The notes: generated from the letters alone by a model not told the origin. DNA of 64,000 nt from an uncultured Caryophanales bacterium (GCA_946407815.1 CAMJPB010000001.1:496001-560000), one strand, 5' to 3'; shown: positions 28,213-37,007, counted from the first letter of the stretch. Translations and numbers: made by a program.

Positions 28213-28242
28213 ATAATATTTAACTATGCACAATAAGCACAA
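28213..28242 (-). promoter_or_regulatory. glgC operon promoter
   Basis: On the minus strand: TTGTGC (28242-28237), 18-nt spacer, TATTAT (28218-28213). The TTGTGC hexamer is repeated in the spacer as TTGTGC, which may be a regulator site. Confidence 0.5.
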
Positions 28243-28308
28243 ATATTTTAACACAATGGAAAAATAAATAAATCAAACAAATTTTTAATTTGATAAAATA
28301 GTAATTTG

Positions 28309-28776
28309 ATGAGTAAAAAAGACCCTAAAAAATTAACAATTAATCCTTGGAGAATCTTCAAGATTTTTGCCTTAACATTTGTTGTTTTAGAGATCGTTTT
28401 TTACGTCACTTTCCAAGGCGTAAATGGAGTGTTTTGGCCATTCGATAAAAGTTTTTACTTTTACACACCAGCTTTATTTGTCGCCGCTATCGTTTTCGGA
28501 GTAATGTCAATAACCTCAACTTATTACGAGATTCATGGAGCAACTTTTATTCACTCAAAAATGGGTAAAGTTGTCGAGTACACTTTCAATAACATTATCT
28601 ACATTGATGAAGAATTTTCTCAGAAGAAGAAAATGATGAGATTTTTCACAAAAGATGGCAAAGAACACCTCCTTGTTTTTGATAAAGAAGGTAAGCTTTA
28701 TGAAACCGCACTTGAAAAGTGTCCACTAATTTCTAAAGAGGAATTTCAAAGACGTTTTCCAAAAATTAAGATGTAA
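28309..28776 (+). CDS. Small membrane protein with a PH-like cytoplasmic domain, unknown function
   Basis: About 155 residues: two hydrophobic segments near 17-37 and 50-72, then a soluble region (TYYEIHGATFIHSKMGKV onward) whose alternating pattern resembles bacterial PH-like domains that follow two membrane helices. No enzyme motif. TAAAAT at 28294-28299 ends only 9 nt before the ATG (6 nt before an in-frame TTG at 28306), so the message is probably leaderless. Between divergent glgC and rpmB. Confidence 0.7.
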   Translation: MSKKDPKKLTINPWRIFKIFALTFVVLEIVFYVTFQGVNGVFWPFDKSFYFYTPALFVAAIVFGVMSITSTYYEIHGATFIHSKMGKVVEYTFNNIIYIDEEFSQKKKMMRFFTKDGKEHLLVFDKEGKLYETALEKCPLISKEEFQRRFPKIKM

Positions 28777-28850
28777 AAATATATTATTTACATCAAACAA
28801 TACATTTGATAAAATATATCTCGCTTTTTATAGGAAAAGAGGAAGAAACT

Positions 28851-29039
28851 ATGTCAAGAGTATGTCAAGTATCAGGCGTCGGCCCAAGAAGTGGAAATGC
28901 ACGTTCACACTCCATGATTGCAACCCGCAGAGTTTGGAACGGCAACCTTCAAAAATATAAAATGAACATTAACGGTAAGATGGTCACTGTCAAGATGACA
29001 GCAAGAGCACACCGTGCATTAATGAAGAACGCCAAATAA
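28851..29039 (+). CDS. rpmB: 50S ribosomal protein L28
   Basis: 62 residues; SRVCQVSGVGPRSGN, with RSHSM and a basic C terminus, is the L28 pattern. The start at 28851 has AGAGGAAG upstream; the earlier in-frame ATG at 28806 overlaps the promoter. A TAAAAT -10 lies at about 28810-28815. Confidence 0.96.
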   Translation: MSRVCQVSGVGPRSGNARSHSMIATRRVWNGNLQKYKMNINGKMVTVKMTARAHRALMKNAK

Positions 29040-29056
29040 TTAGTTTACTAATTAAG

Positions 29057-29084
29057 AAAAAGATTCCCCAGTGGAATCTTTTTT
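29057..29084. terminator. Bidirectional terminator between rpmB and the 29.1-kb membrane protein gene
   Basis: Stem AAAGATTCC/GGAATCTTT followed by TTT, with A-rich sequence on the other side, serving both converging transcripts. Confidence 0.8.
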
Positions 29085-29089
29085 CAAAT

Positions 29090-29767
29090 CTATTTAATTA
29101 ATAATTGAACAAAATAACATAACTCTATTAGAAATAGAGATAGGAAAATTCCCCATTCACTATAAGCTAAGACGAAATGTTTTGGTCTAACGTATTCGCC
29201 ATCAACTTGGTCAAGTCGAGGCCAATCTTTTAACTTTGGATTAACAATAAACACAAGAACTGGAAGTGTCGCAAGAACACATGCGGCCGAGCAAATTATT
29301 AAGAAATACTCAGTTGATCCGTGTTTCTTTAACAAATCAAAAGCAGTCAATCCTCTAACCACCACTAAAACTCCAGACAATAATGTGAGTAGAGCAAAAA
29401 TTGCAAATAGAACCAAATGTGGTTTTGTGTGAGTTACATCAAAAAAGTTAAGAAACACAAAACAAACACCTGCTAATCCTATTACGCAAGCGATAAAAAT
29501 TGATAAAGGATTGAGATTAGATAATTTACCGCTTCCTTCTACTATCAAAATGATTGGAGTGAAGGCCATTCCTGAGAATAAAAATGTGAAAAAACTATAG
29601 ATTTTCCCATTATTTTCGGAATTTCTAATTACTTCAAATGGAAAAATTCTTAAAAATGAAAACTTATATTCATCGACTGGTTTTGTGAAAAGTAAAGCGG
29701 AAATTACCACACCAAAAAAGCTAACTACTAAAATTGAAATTGTGATTATCCAGCTTACGGTAAACAT
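29090..29767 (-). CDS. Predicted multi-pass membrane protein, unknown
   Basis: 225 residues with about six hydrophobic segments (near 7-28, 57-77, 85-108, 117-140, 152-173, 203-223). I recognise no family. It is the last gene of the rlmN-prpC-prkC-rsgA-rpe cluster, overlapping rpe by 1 nt; in B. subtilis the cytosolic thiamine pyrophosphokinase gene thiN occupies this place, and this is plainly not it. Confidence 0.75.
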   Translation of the reverse strand: MFTVSWIITISILVVSFFGVVISALLFTKPVDEYKFSFLRIFPFEVIRNSENNGKIYSFFTFLFSGMAFTPIILIVEGSGKLSNLNPLSIFIACVIGLAGVCFVFLNFFDVTHTKPHLVLFAIFALLTLLSGVLVVVRGLTAFDLLKKHGSTEYFLIICSAACVLATLPVLVFIVNPKLKDWPRLDQVDGEYVRPKHFVLAYSEWGIFLSLFLIELCYFVQLLIK

Positions 29768-30420
29768 TATCTTAAGGATTCAACTCTTTCTTTAATGTCA
29801 TCGTGTCCATATAGATATGAACCTGCGACTAAAATATCAACACCAGCTTTACGGCACTTGGCACCTGTTTCAGCATTAATTCCGCCATCAACTTCGATTA
29901 AACAATTGAGGTTTTGCTTATCAATCCATTTACGTAAAGTTTTGATTTTTCCTAAAGCACTTGGAATAAATGATTGACCGCCTTTTCCAGGTTCCACTGA
30001 CATAACAAGTACTAAATCAACTTGTTTCACAAGTTCTTTTAATACTTTAACATTGGTTTTTGGTTTAATTGAAATACCAGCTTTGCAGCCCATATCATGA
30101 ATCTTTTTAATTAATTTTCCGCAACAAACAGGGCACTCTAAAGCTTCGAAATGGAAAGTAACAATATCTGCGCCAGCTTCAATAAATTCTGGGGCGACCT
30201 TCATTGGATCAGCGACCATAATGTGAACATCGTTCACCATTTTGTGAACCTTAGCATTTTCTTTAACTGCTTCAAGTGGAAGAGCTGTGTTAGGGACAAA
30301 GATTCCATCCATAATGTCCCAGTGAATATATTCACAACCTAAAGCTTCAACTTTCAAAATTTCATCTTTTAGATGGGCTTTGTCTGCAGATAATAAACTT
30401 GGTGCTACATAATTTTTCAT
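29767..30420 (-). CDS. rpe: Ribulose-phosphate 3-epimerase
   Basis: Interconverts ribulose-5-P and xylulose-5-P in the pentose phosphate pathway. TIM barrel with metal/catalytic motifs HWDIMDG, VNDVHIMV, SVEPGKGGQSF and IEVDGGIN. 217 residues. Its start overlaps the rsgA stop by 4 nt; rsgA-rpe is the Bacillota order. Confidence 0.96.
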   Translation of the reverse strand: MKNYVAPSLLSADKAHLKDEILKVEALGCEYIHWDIMDGIFVPNTALPLEAVKENAKVHKMVNDVHIMVADPMKVAPEFIEAGADIVTFHFEALECPVCCGKLIKKIHDMGCKAGISIKPKTNVKVLKELVKQVDLVLVMSVEPGKGGQSFIPSALGKIKTLRKWIDKQNLNCLIEVDGGINAETGAKCRKAGVDILVAGSYLYGHDDIKERVESLR

Positions 30421-31283
30421 TTTCGATACCTCTGAGATTTAAATTCTAATTGGTTAAGTAACTTAATATATATTTCATAACCTTCCTTTGAAAGGTTACC
30501 TTTCGCTATTTCTTCTTTAATTTTACACTCTTTTTCATTTTGGTGAAGGCAATTTGAGAAATAACATTCTAAATAATACTTCTCGTAGCCCGGGAAATAC
30601 TGAGCAAGATCTTCTTTGTATAAATCAAGTTCTAGTGAAGAGAATCCTGGGGTGTCTCCGATAAATCCGTTTCTAAAAGGAAGCAGGATGACTTCTTTTG
30701 TTTGGTGTTTTCCTCTACCTAACGCTTCTGAATATTCACCAATTTTGCGGTTGAACTGAGGATAGATTAGGTTAATTGCAGAGCTCTTTCCAACACCAGT
30801 TTGACCCATAATAATTGTGGTCTTATCCGCCAAAAAACTCTGTAATTCCTGGACAATTTCTGTTTTTTCAGGGGAAAGTAGAAAAACTTTATAACCTAAT
30901 TTCTCAAGGTCGTTTTTAAGAGAAATAACTTTACTTTGATCCTCTAGTCTATCTAATTTCGTGAATAAAACTGCAGCAGGAATTCCATTTAAATTAGCGT
31001 ATGTCAAAAACTTATAAACAAGTTCTGGGGATAACTCAGGCTCCACTACTGACATCGTTATCATCATTAAATCAACGTTCGCTGATCTAGGACGAATTAA
31101 ATAATTTTTACGTTCGTGAGCTTCAAGGATTACGTTTTCTTTTTCATCAAAACTTACATTGTCTCCAGCGCATAATGAAAAGCTTTTATGTTTAATGATT
31201 CCACGAGAAAATAAATTATATGTTACATCATTTGAATATACTTTGTATATTCCACCTACTGTAGATAAAATTTTCCCTTCCAT
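30417..31283 (-). CDS. rsgA: Ribosome small-subunit GTPase RsgA
   Basis: Circularly permuted GTPase for late 30S maturation. OB fold (1-65), G4 TKLD (in VLFTKLDRL), then G1 GQTGVGKSS and G3 GDTPGFSS, and a C-terminal zinc finger (CYFSNCLHQNEKECK). 288 residues. Neighbour of the PrkC/PrpC pair; B. subtilis RsgA (CpgA) is phosphorylated by PrkC, so the arrangement fits a functional link. Confidence 0.96.
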   Translation of the reverse strand: MEGKILSTVGGIYKVYSNDVTYNLFSRGIIKHKSFSLCAGDNVSFDEKENVILEAHERKNYLIRPRSANVDLMMITMSVVEPELSPELVYKFLTYANLNGIPAAVLFTKLDRLEDQSKVISLKNDLEKLGYKVFLLSPEKTEIVQELQSFLADKTTIIMGQTGVGKSSAINLIYPQFNRKIGEYSEALGRGKHQTKEVILLPFRNGFIGDTPGFSSLELDLYKEDLAQYFPGYEKYYLECYFSNCLHQNEKECKIKEEIAKGNLSKEGYEIYIKLLNQLEFKSQRYRK

Positions 31284-32134
31284 TAAAAGAACCTTTTGAA
31301 CAATGAACGTTTTTGTTTTTTGCCAGATTGAAATGCCAAAATTGCGTTTTTAAATTCATTAGCATTTTTGTATCTATTTTTTGGATTTTTAGAGAGAGCT
31401 TTTAAGATGACTTCATCAATTTCTTCAGGAATAGAAGTTGAGAAGTTTGAAGGTCTTGGGCACTCTCTTTTTACTTGGGCTTGAGCAACTTCTTCTGTAC
31501 TTCCATCGAATGGCAAAACGCCTGTCACTAACTGGAAGAAAGTAATGCCGGCAGCATAAATATCTGATGAAACAGAGAATGGTTGACCAGTTAAAACTTC
31601 AGGGGCTAAAAAGTGCACAGAACCGAGAATTTTCCCGTGATTTTCCGCTTCTTTTTCATTTTTGGCGATTCCAAAATCCCCGAGTTTTACCACACCATTT
31701 GATAAATAGAACACGTTTTGAGGTTTAATGTCTCTATGAATAATTTTGTGTTCGTGAGTGTATTGAATTGCTTCCAAAAGTTGAAGCATGATTTGACATG
31801 ATTCTTTAACTGAAAACTTTGTGTAATACTCAATCTTGTCGAGTAAGGTCTCGCCTTTTAAATACTCGAGAACTAAATAAGGACGATTATTCCAAACACC
31901 TTCACTATAAATTTCCATGATGTTTGGGTGAGACATTTGAACGGATGATTTAACTTCTTTTTTAAAATCCGCCACCATTGTCGCATCATCTAAAAGTTCT
32001 TCTTTTAAGATTTTGACTGCAACAGTGTCGTCAGTGTAAATATCTTTACACTCAAAAACGACAGCCATACCGCCAGTTCCTAAGTGAGATAAAACGTTGT
32101 ATCTATTAGAAATTATGTCGCCAATTTTAATCAT
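31283..32134 (-). CDS. Hanks-type Ser/Thr protein kinase, PrkC-like but without membrane or PASTA domains
   Basis: Signalling kinase. Gly-rich loop LGTGGMAVVF, catalytic Lys in VAVKILKEE, HRDIKPQN loop and DFG (LGDFGIAK) are all intact, so it should be active. 283 residues from 32134; the protein ends in a short basic tail (KKQKRSLFKRFF) right after the kinase domain. B. subtilis PrkC continues with a transmembrane helix and three PASTA repeats that sense muropeptides; none is present here. The start overlaps prpC by 8 nt (ATGATTAA); an earlier in-frame ATG lies inside prpC. Confidence 0.92.
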   Translation of the reverse strand: MIKIGDIISNRYNVLSHLGTGGMAVVFECKDIYTDDTVAVKILKEELLDDATMVADFKKEVKSSVQMSHPNIMEIYSEGVWNNRPYLVLEYLKGETLLDKIEYYTKFSVKESCQIMLQLLEAIQYTHEHKIIHRDIKPQNVFYLSNGVVKLGDFGIAKNEKEAENHGKILGSVHFLAPEVLTGQPFSVSSDIYAAGITFFQLVTGVLPFDGSTEEVAQAQVKRECPRPSNFSTSIPEEIDEVILKALSKNPKNRYKNANEFKNAILAFQSGKKQKRSLFKRFF

Positions 32135-32873
32135 TCTTATATGGTTCCCAAATTGAAACAGCAATGTTGTCTGTTCCACCATTTGCTTTAGCAATTCCAA
32201 TTAAAGTTGAAATCTTTTGGTCTAATCTATCAGTAGATTTTAAAGCAGAATAAATTTGTTTATTCGATGCGTTATTATATAAACCATCCGAACAAAGCAT
32301 AATTGTCTTAGCTTCATTCTTAATAATTTTGTATTCATAGTCGACAGACTTATGTTGACCAACATAGTTCATCAAAAAATGTCTATCTTTTGAAGTTGTC
32401 TTTTGGTCTTCGCCAATCTCTTTTTTAGCGGCTAAATATTCAACATAAGTCTGATCTCTAGTGAGCTGGACGATTTTATCGTCATCTAGTTGATAACATC
32501 TTGAGTCACCAACGTTAACAATGAATATCTTATCTTTAAAAAAGATAGCCATTACTAAAGTTGTGCCCATGCCATTAAATTTCTCAGAGTCATTCGCCTC
32601 GTTCCAGACTGAGTGATTGATTGATTTAACAATCTTGTTAACCCAGTTTGTTATTTGTGACGCCATTAACCAACGTCTTTTACTCGTAAAAGCGGAGGTA
32701 ATTACATCAATAGCGATTTTGCTTGCAAAATCACCTTTCATGTATCCACCCATACCATCACATACGCAAAGTAAAACGTTTCCGTCAGCGTCGATTAAAG
32801 AAAGTGCCTTATCTTCATTAGAAGCACGTACTAAGCCGATATCAGTTTTTGATCCAAATCTTCCTTTAATCAT
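32127..32873 (-). CDS. prpC: PP2C-type Ser/Thr phosphatase PrpC
   Basis: Mn2+-dependent phosphatase that reverses the neighbouring kinase. PP2C motifs: ASNEDKA, CDGMGGY, NVGDSRCYQL and GGTDNIAV, carrying the metal-binding aspartates. 248 residues. Overlaps rlmN by 4 nt. Confidence 0.96.
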   Translation of the reverse strand: MIKGRFGSKTDIGLVRASNEDKALSLIDADGNVLLCVCDGMGGYMKGDFASKIAIDVITSAFTSKRRWLMASQITNWVNKIVKSINHSVWNEANDSEKFNGMGTTLVMAIFFKDKIFIVNVGDSRCYQLDDDKIVQLTRDQTYVEYLAAKKEIGEDQKTTSKDRHFLMNYVGQHKSVDYEYKIIKNEAKTIMLCSDGLYNNASNKQIYSALKSTDRLDQKISTLIGIAKANGGTDNIAVSIWEPYKND

Positions 32874-33907
32874 TTCTTTAAAATTTCCTTTGCTCTAAGT
32901 TGGCCGCAAGCGGCATCAATGTCGTTTCCAAATTCTTTTCTAACGGTTGTATTTACCCCGTGTTGCATGAGATATGAAAAGAAATTATGAACGTTTTTAT
33001 CTGAACTTCTTTTAAAAGAATGCTCATCAACTGGGTTGTATGGAATGAGGTTAATGTAAGACATTGTTCCTCTAACTAAATGCACAAGCTCTTTGGCGCA
33101 CTCGATCGAATCATTAATGCCATCGAGCATTATGTATTCAAATGTTACTCTTCTGCCTGCAGTTTTCTCATAATAACGAACTGCTTCCATAAGTTTATCC
33201 ATAGGATAAGCTTTTGAAATTGGCATGAGTTTATTTCTAATTTCGTCGTTTGGAGCGTGTAATGAAATTGCTAAGTTTGTTTGTAAACCTTCGTGTGCAT
33301 ACTTCATGATGCCTGGGACAAGACCACATGTAGAAACGCTTATGTGTCTTGCGCCTATAGCAAGTGCTTTAGGATGGTTAACGATACGAATAAAATCCAT
33401 TACGTTTTCGTAGTTATCGAAAGGTTCACCTGTTCCCATGACTACAATATGAGAAACATGCTTGCCTTCAGCTTCTAGAAGATTGTTCATTACCAAAACT
33501 TGGCCAACGATTTCATGCACTTCAAGGTTTCTTTTCTTCTTAAGAAGACCAGATGCACAGAAGGCACAGCCCATGTTACAGCCAACTTGAGAGGTAACGC
33601 ATATAGCGTTTCCATAGTTATAAGGCATTAATGCTGTTTCTATTTTTGAACCATCTTCAAGTTCGAGTAACAATTTTATTGTTCCGTCTTTCGAAACTTG
33701 TTTTTTATAAATTGTAGGGAGAGTTAAACAAAAGTCTCTATTTAACTCATCTCTAAATGCTTTAGAAACGTCGCTCATCTCGTCGAAAGTTTTAGCTTTC
33801 TTTTCATAAATCCACGTGAAAAGTTGTGTGGCGCGATATTTCTTTTGGCCACGGTCCATTAATAATTTTTCTAATTTGGTTATTTCTTGACCGTATAAAT
33901 TAATCAT
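32870..33907 (-). CDS. rlmN: 23S rRNA (adenine2503-C2)-methyltransferase RlmN
   Basis: Radical-SAM methyltransferase acting on 23S rRNA A2503 and some tRNAs. The 4Fe-4S motif CNMGCAFCASG is present, with GTGEPFDNY, ISVSTCG, and the methyl-carrying Cys near the C terminus (DAACGQLR). 345 residues, normal. Confidence 0.97.
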   Translation of the reverse strand: MINLYGQEITKLEKLLMDRGQKKYRATQLFTWIYEKKAKTFDEMSDVSKAFRDELNRDFCLTLPTIYKKQVSKDGTIKLLLELEDGSKIETALMPYNYGNAICVTSQVGCNMGCAFCASGLLKKKRNLEVHEIVGQVLVMNNLLEAEGKHVSHIVVMGTGEPFDNYENVMDFIRIVNHPKALAIGARHISVSTCGLVPGIMKYAHEGLQTNLAISLHAPNDEIRNKLMPISKAYPMDKLMEAVRYYEKTAGRRVTFEYIMLDGINDSIECAKELVHLVRGTMSYINLIPYNPVDEHSFKRSSDKNVHNFFSYLMQHGVNTTVRKEFGNDIDAACGQLRAKEILKK

Positions 33908-33910
33908 AGA

Positions 33911-34477
33911 TTAATGCTTGTGATGACAGCAGCATTCTCCTTCTTCACAATCACAATCTCCATCTTCGCAATCGCAATCATCACCGCATTCACATTCATG
34001 ACCTTCGTCGTGACAATGACAGTGATGTCCTTCGTTATAGGCTTCTTCGAGTTTCTTTTCCATACCTTCAAAAATATTGCCTTCGTAAAGTTCATCATCT
34101 TCATCAGATTCTTCAACATTTACAAGGTTCTCGTCTTTGATGTAACGAGGATAATCTTTATTCACAAATTCGTATTCATGATGTGAATGGAAATATTCAA
34201 ACACGACACGGACGTGAATTGAAAATTGTGCTAATGTTCTAAGTAGATACTTAGCAGCCTTATCTTCAAGAGGTTCATACTTTTCAGGAGCCTCGACTTT
34301 GATTAAAGCTTGCCAACTTGTTTGTTCTACAGCGTTATGGAAAACATATTCATCTGATGCGACGAATGCAATATTTTCTTCTTTGGTTTCAAAAAGTTGG
34401 GCTAAGTTTTCTGTGTGGTCTTTAGAATAATGACCAACAGTGTATTGATCTAAACCATAAACTGTAATTGTAATCAT
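33911..34477 (-). CDS. Unknown protein with a Cys/His/acid-rich metal-binding tail
   Basis: 188 residues. The first 150 have no cysteine and form a compact alpha/beta domain of no family I recognise, followed by an acidic linker (VEESDEDDELYEG). The last 38 residues hold all 11 cysteines and 8 histidines, mostly in CxC or HxC pairs mixed with Asp and Glu, ending CCCHHKH. This looks like a metallothionein-like or metallochaperone tail for Zn, Ni or Cu. No signal peptide. It sits 3 nt before rlmN and 10 nt after gmk, in the gmk-rlmN cluster, so co-expression with translation genes is likely. Confidence 0.8.
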   Translation of the reverse strand: MITITVYGLDQYTVGHYSKDHTENLAQLFETKEENIAFVASDEYVFHNAVEQTSWQALIKVEAPEKYEPLEDKAAKYLLRTLAQFSIHVRVVFEYFHSHHEYEFVNKDYPRYIKDENLVNVEESDEDDELYEGNIFEGMEKKLEEAYNEGHHCHCHDEGHECECGDDCDCEDGDCDCEEGECCCHHKH

Positions 34478-34487
34478 ATATTTGCCT

Positions 34488-35060
34488 CTACATTTTTGAT
34501 TTAATTATTTGACGAATTTCTTCAACTGCATCTTCAAGTTTGTCATTAATGACAACATACTTGTAGAACTTCTTATATTCAAGTTCTTTTGCGGCTGCTG
34601 AAACACGGTTATTAATGACTTCTTCTGACTCAGTTCCACGTCCTCTAAGTCTATTGCGTAATTCTTCTACTGAAGGAGGTGCAATAAAGATTGAAATGAC
34701 ATCTGGAACTTTCTTAAAGACGTTTTCTGCGCCTTTAACATCGATTTCAAGTAAGACGTTTTTACCTTCATTTCGCATGTCTTCGACTTTATCTCTTGGA
34801 GTGCCATAGCAGTTTCCAACATATTCTGCCCACTCAAGGAGATTGTCATTAGCGACTTGTTTCATGAAGTCTTCTTTAGTTACAAAGTAATATTCGCGAC
34901 CATTTACTTCACCTGGTCTCATGTTACGGGTTGTCATGGAAACTGAATAGAAAAGATTTAAATCTTTATCTTTCATTAATTCTTCTCTAACAGTGCCTTT
35001 ACCAACACCGCTTGGGCCAGACATGATCAATAATAGGCCCTTTTTCTTATTATTTTCCAT
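34488..35060 (-). CDS. gmk: Guanylate kinase
   Basis: Phosphorylates GMP to GDP. P-loop MSGPSGVGKGT, GMP-binding SMTTRNMRPGEVNGREYYFV, lid RGRGTESEE. 190 residues. First gene of the cluster running to 29.1 kb. The promoter (35069-35097) leaves only 8 nt before the ATG, so the message is predicted to be leaderless. Confidence 0.97.
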   Translation of the reverse strand: MENNKKKGLLLIMSGPSGVGKGTVREELMKDKDLNLFYSVSMTTRNMRPGEVNGREYYFVTKEDFMKQVANDNLLEWAEYVGNCYGTPRDKVEDMRNEGKNVLLEIDVKGAENVFKKVPDVISIFIAPPSVEELRNRLRGRGTESEEVINNRVSAAAKELEYKKFYKYVVINDKLEDAVEEIRQIIKSKM

Positions 35061-35068
35061 ACGTTTTA

Positions 35069-35097
35069 ATTGTATTAAATGCTAGAAGTTATTTCAA
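35069..35097 (-). promoter_or_regulatory. gmk promoter, predicted leaderless
   Basis: On the minus strand: TTGAAA (35097-35092), exactly 17 nt, TACAAT (35074-35069), then 8 nt (TAAAACGT) to ATG. No Shine-Dalgarno sequence. Confidence 0.65.
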
Positions 35098-35135
35098 TTA
35101 CATAATTAAAGTTTCAATTTTATTGAATTTTTCTT

Positions 35136-35149
35136 TATAATTACAAATA
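35136..35149 (+). promoter_or_regulatory. rqcH -10 box, predicted leaderless start
   Basis: TATAAT at 35136-35141 with 7 nt to the ATG at 35149. A weak -35 (TTCAAT) lies about 17 nt upstream. Confidence 0.6.
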
Positions 35150-36504
35150 TGAGAATTTCACATTCGAGCTACCAAAATTACATTGCTAAATTAGCAAAAG
35201 AAATAGACGGAAAAGTGTTGTTTTCCCCTATTTTAATCAACAACGAAACCTTACTCTTCCCACTTATGGAAGACTACAATAATTCCTTGGTTATTTCGCT
35301 TAACAATAGATGCCCATTAATTTATAAAATTAACTGTAATATATTCTTCAAATCTTTTGACAATTCATTCTTACAAAAATTTAAAAAGATTTTTAATCGC
35401 GTTATTATCACAAACCTTAAACTTTCTGATAAAGATAACATTATCACCTTCACACTTGAATCAAATGAATCTGATGAAACTAGAGATTTTGTCGCAGAGT
35501 TAATCCCTAATTCACCAAACTTAATCGTCTTGAAGGATGGCAAAATTGAAGAAACTTTCTATAAAAACAAGAATAGAGACCTTTCATTTGGGGCGAACTA
35601 TGAGCTTCCTGAATCACTTCAACAACTTAATGGGGAACAAGAAATTACAGAAGAATTTTTAGCCTCTCATTTCAAGACAGAAGATGAGCTTAGATTTAAA
35701 GAAAAATATGCTGAATTTTTGAAGTTTATTAACAGTAAAATCAAGTCAGTAAATAAGAAAATTTCATCAATTAACAATGACCTAAAAAATGCGAAAGAAA
35801 ATCAAAAATTCCGCGGATTTTCCGATGAAATTTACACTTTGGGCATTAATTTGAAGTCAAAATTAGACTCTGTTGAACTCTCATGTGGAACCATTAAATT
35901 AGATGCTTCAAAAACCGTTGGAGAGAACTGTCAAGCTTTCTATAAAAAAGCGAAGAAAGCAAAGGAAACAATGAAGCATTTTGAAACCAACATGGAGAAT
36001 GCTCAAAAGTCACTTGATGAGTTTAATAGAATCCTCGCTGATTTTAATGCAGCAGACGAAAAAGAAAAAGATAAAATTGTCGAAACTTATCTTCCAACCA
36101 ACAAGAAGAAAGAAACTCAAGAAACTATTTTTAATAGACCTTGGAAGTATAATCTCAACGGAACTTACATTTATTTTGGTAAAAATGCTCAACAAAATGA
36201 CTATTTAAGTTTCGTTATGAAATTAGATAGAGATTACATGTGGTTACACATCAAGAATTTAAGTGGATCACATCTTGTGATTGCAAATAGAAAACCAACC
36301 GAAAACGAAATCTTATTCGCTTGCGAATTCGCTCTTTTGTGCTCTCACCAAAAAGCTGGTGAAATTGTTTACACCAAAAAGAAAAATGTCCGTCGCGGAC
36401 ATACTCTTGGTGAAGCAATTATTAAAAATCAAACAACTGTAAAACTTAATAGAATTAGAGAAGAAACTGTCGAAGCCTTTGCTAAAGCAAAGAGATGCGA
36501 CTAA
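35149..36504 (+). CDS. rqcH: RqcH/Rqc2-type NFACT ribosome quality-control protein
   Basis: Binds obstructed 50S subunits and recruits tRNA-Ala to add C-terminal Ala tails. NFACT-N region (1-160), a long coiled coil (about 190-325), and the NFACT-R domain at the C terminus (RDYMWLHIKNLSGSHLVI, HTLGEA). At 451 residues it is shorter than B. subtilis RqcH (about 570), mainly because the N-terminal and helix-hairpin parts are reduced, so tailing activity should not be assumed. Starts like the family (MRISHSSYQNYIAKL). Convergent with trmL, 4-nt overlap. Confidence 0.87.
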   Translation: MRISHSSYQNYIAKLAKEIDGKVLFSPILINNETLLFPLMEDYNNSLVISLNNRCPLIYKINCNIFFKSFDNSFLQKFKKIFNRVIITNLKLSDKDNIITFTLESNESDETRDFVAELIPNSPNLIVLKDGKIEETFYKNKNRDLSFGANYELPESLQQLNGEQEITEEFLASHFKTEDELRFKEKYAEFLKFINSKIKSVNKKISSINNDLKNAKENQKFRGFSDEIYTLGINLKSKLDSVELSCGTIKLDASKTVGENCQAFYKKAKKAKETMKHFETNMENAQKSLDEFNRILADFNAADEKEKDKIVETYLPTNKKKETQETIFNRPWKYNLNGTYIYFGKNAQQNDYLSFVMKLDRDYMWLHIKNLSGSHLVIANRKPTENEILFACEFALLCSHQKAGEIVYTKKKNVRRGHTLGEAIIKNQTTVKLNRIREETVEAFAKAKRCD

Positions 36505-37001
36505 ATTGTATACTTTTTAATCATGTCAAAACTTGCCAAATTTGGGAAGTTTCGTTGACGCAAAATATCGTAAACCACTATCGCTACTGCGTTTGATAAG
36601 TTAAGACTTCTTGCAGTAGAAAGCATTGGAATTCTTAAAGTAGTTTCTTTATGAGCACTTAAAATATCTTTATCTATTCCGGTAGATTCTCTACCGAACA
36701 TAACATAAACGTCTTCAACTGGATCAGAAAAATCAACTTTTGAGTAGATGTTTGTGCCGTACTTTGTCACGTAATAAATTTTCTTGTCTTTAAACTTTTC
36801 ATTAAACTCGGCGTAGCTGTCATAATAATCAAACTTCGCCTCTTTAATGTAATCCATTCCTGCTCTTTGTAGAGCTTTATCGGAAATCTCAAAAGGAATA
36901 GGACCAATAATGTGCACCATTGTGTTTGTAGCCATTGCGGTTCTAAGAATATTTCCGGTATTTTGAGGAATTTCTGGATGATATAAAATGACGTGAATCA
37001 C
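36501..37001 (-). CDS. trmL: tRNA (cytidine/uridine-34-2'-O)-methyltransferase TrmL
   Basis: SPOUT enzyme methylating the wobble ribose of tRNA-Leu. Motifs HPEIPQNTGNILRTA, MFGRESTG and MLSTARSLNLSNAVAIV (knot). 166 residues. The start is GTG at 37001. TATAAT (37008-37013) ends 6 nt before it with no ribosome binding site, so it is a predicted leaderless GTG start. Confidence 0.94.
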   Translation of the reverse strand: MIHVILYHPEIPQNTGNILRTAMATNTMVHIIGPIPFEISDKALQRAGMDYIKEAKFDYYDSYAEFNEKFKDKKIYYVTKYGTNIYSKVDFSDPVEDVYVMFGRESTGIDKDILSAHKETTLRIPMLSTARSLNLSNAVAIVVYDILRQRNFPNLASFDMIKKYTI

Positions 37002-37007
37002 ACAATC

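Noticed and set aside
33904-34186. Open frames overlapping the metal-tail gene on both strands
   Set aside because: They are by-products of the repetitive Cys/His/Asp codons; the Lys/Met/Ile-rich translations look unnatural.
35981-36208. 75-residue plus-strand frame inside rqcH
   Set aside because: Lysine-rich shadow of the rqcH coiled coil, no start signal.
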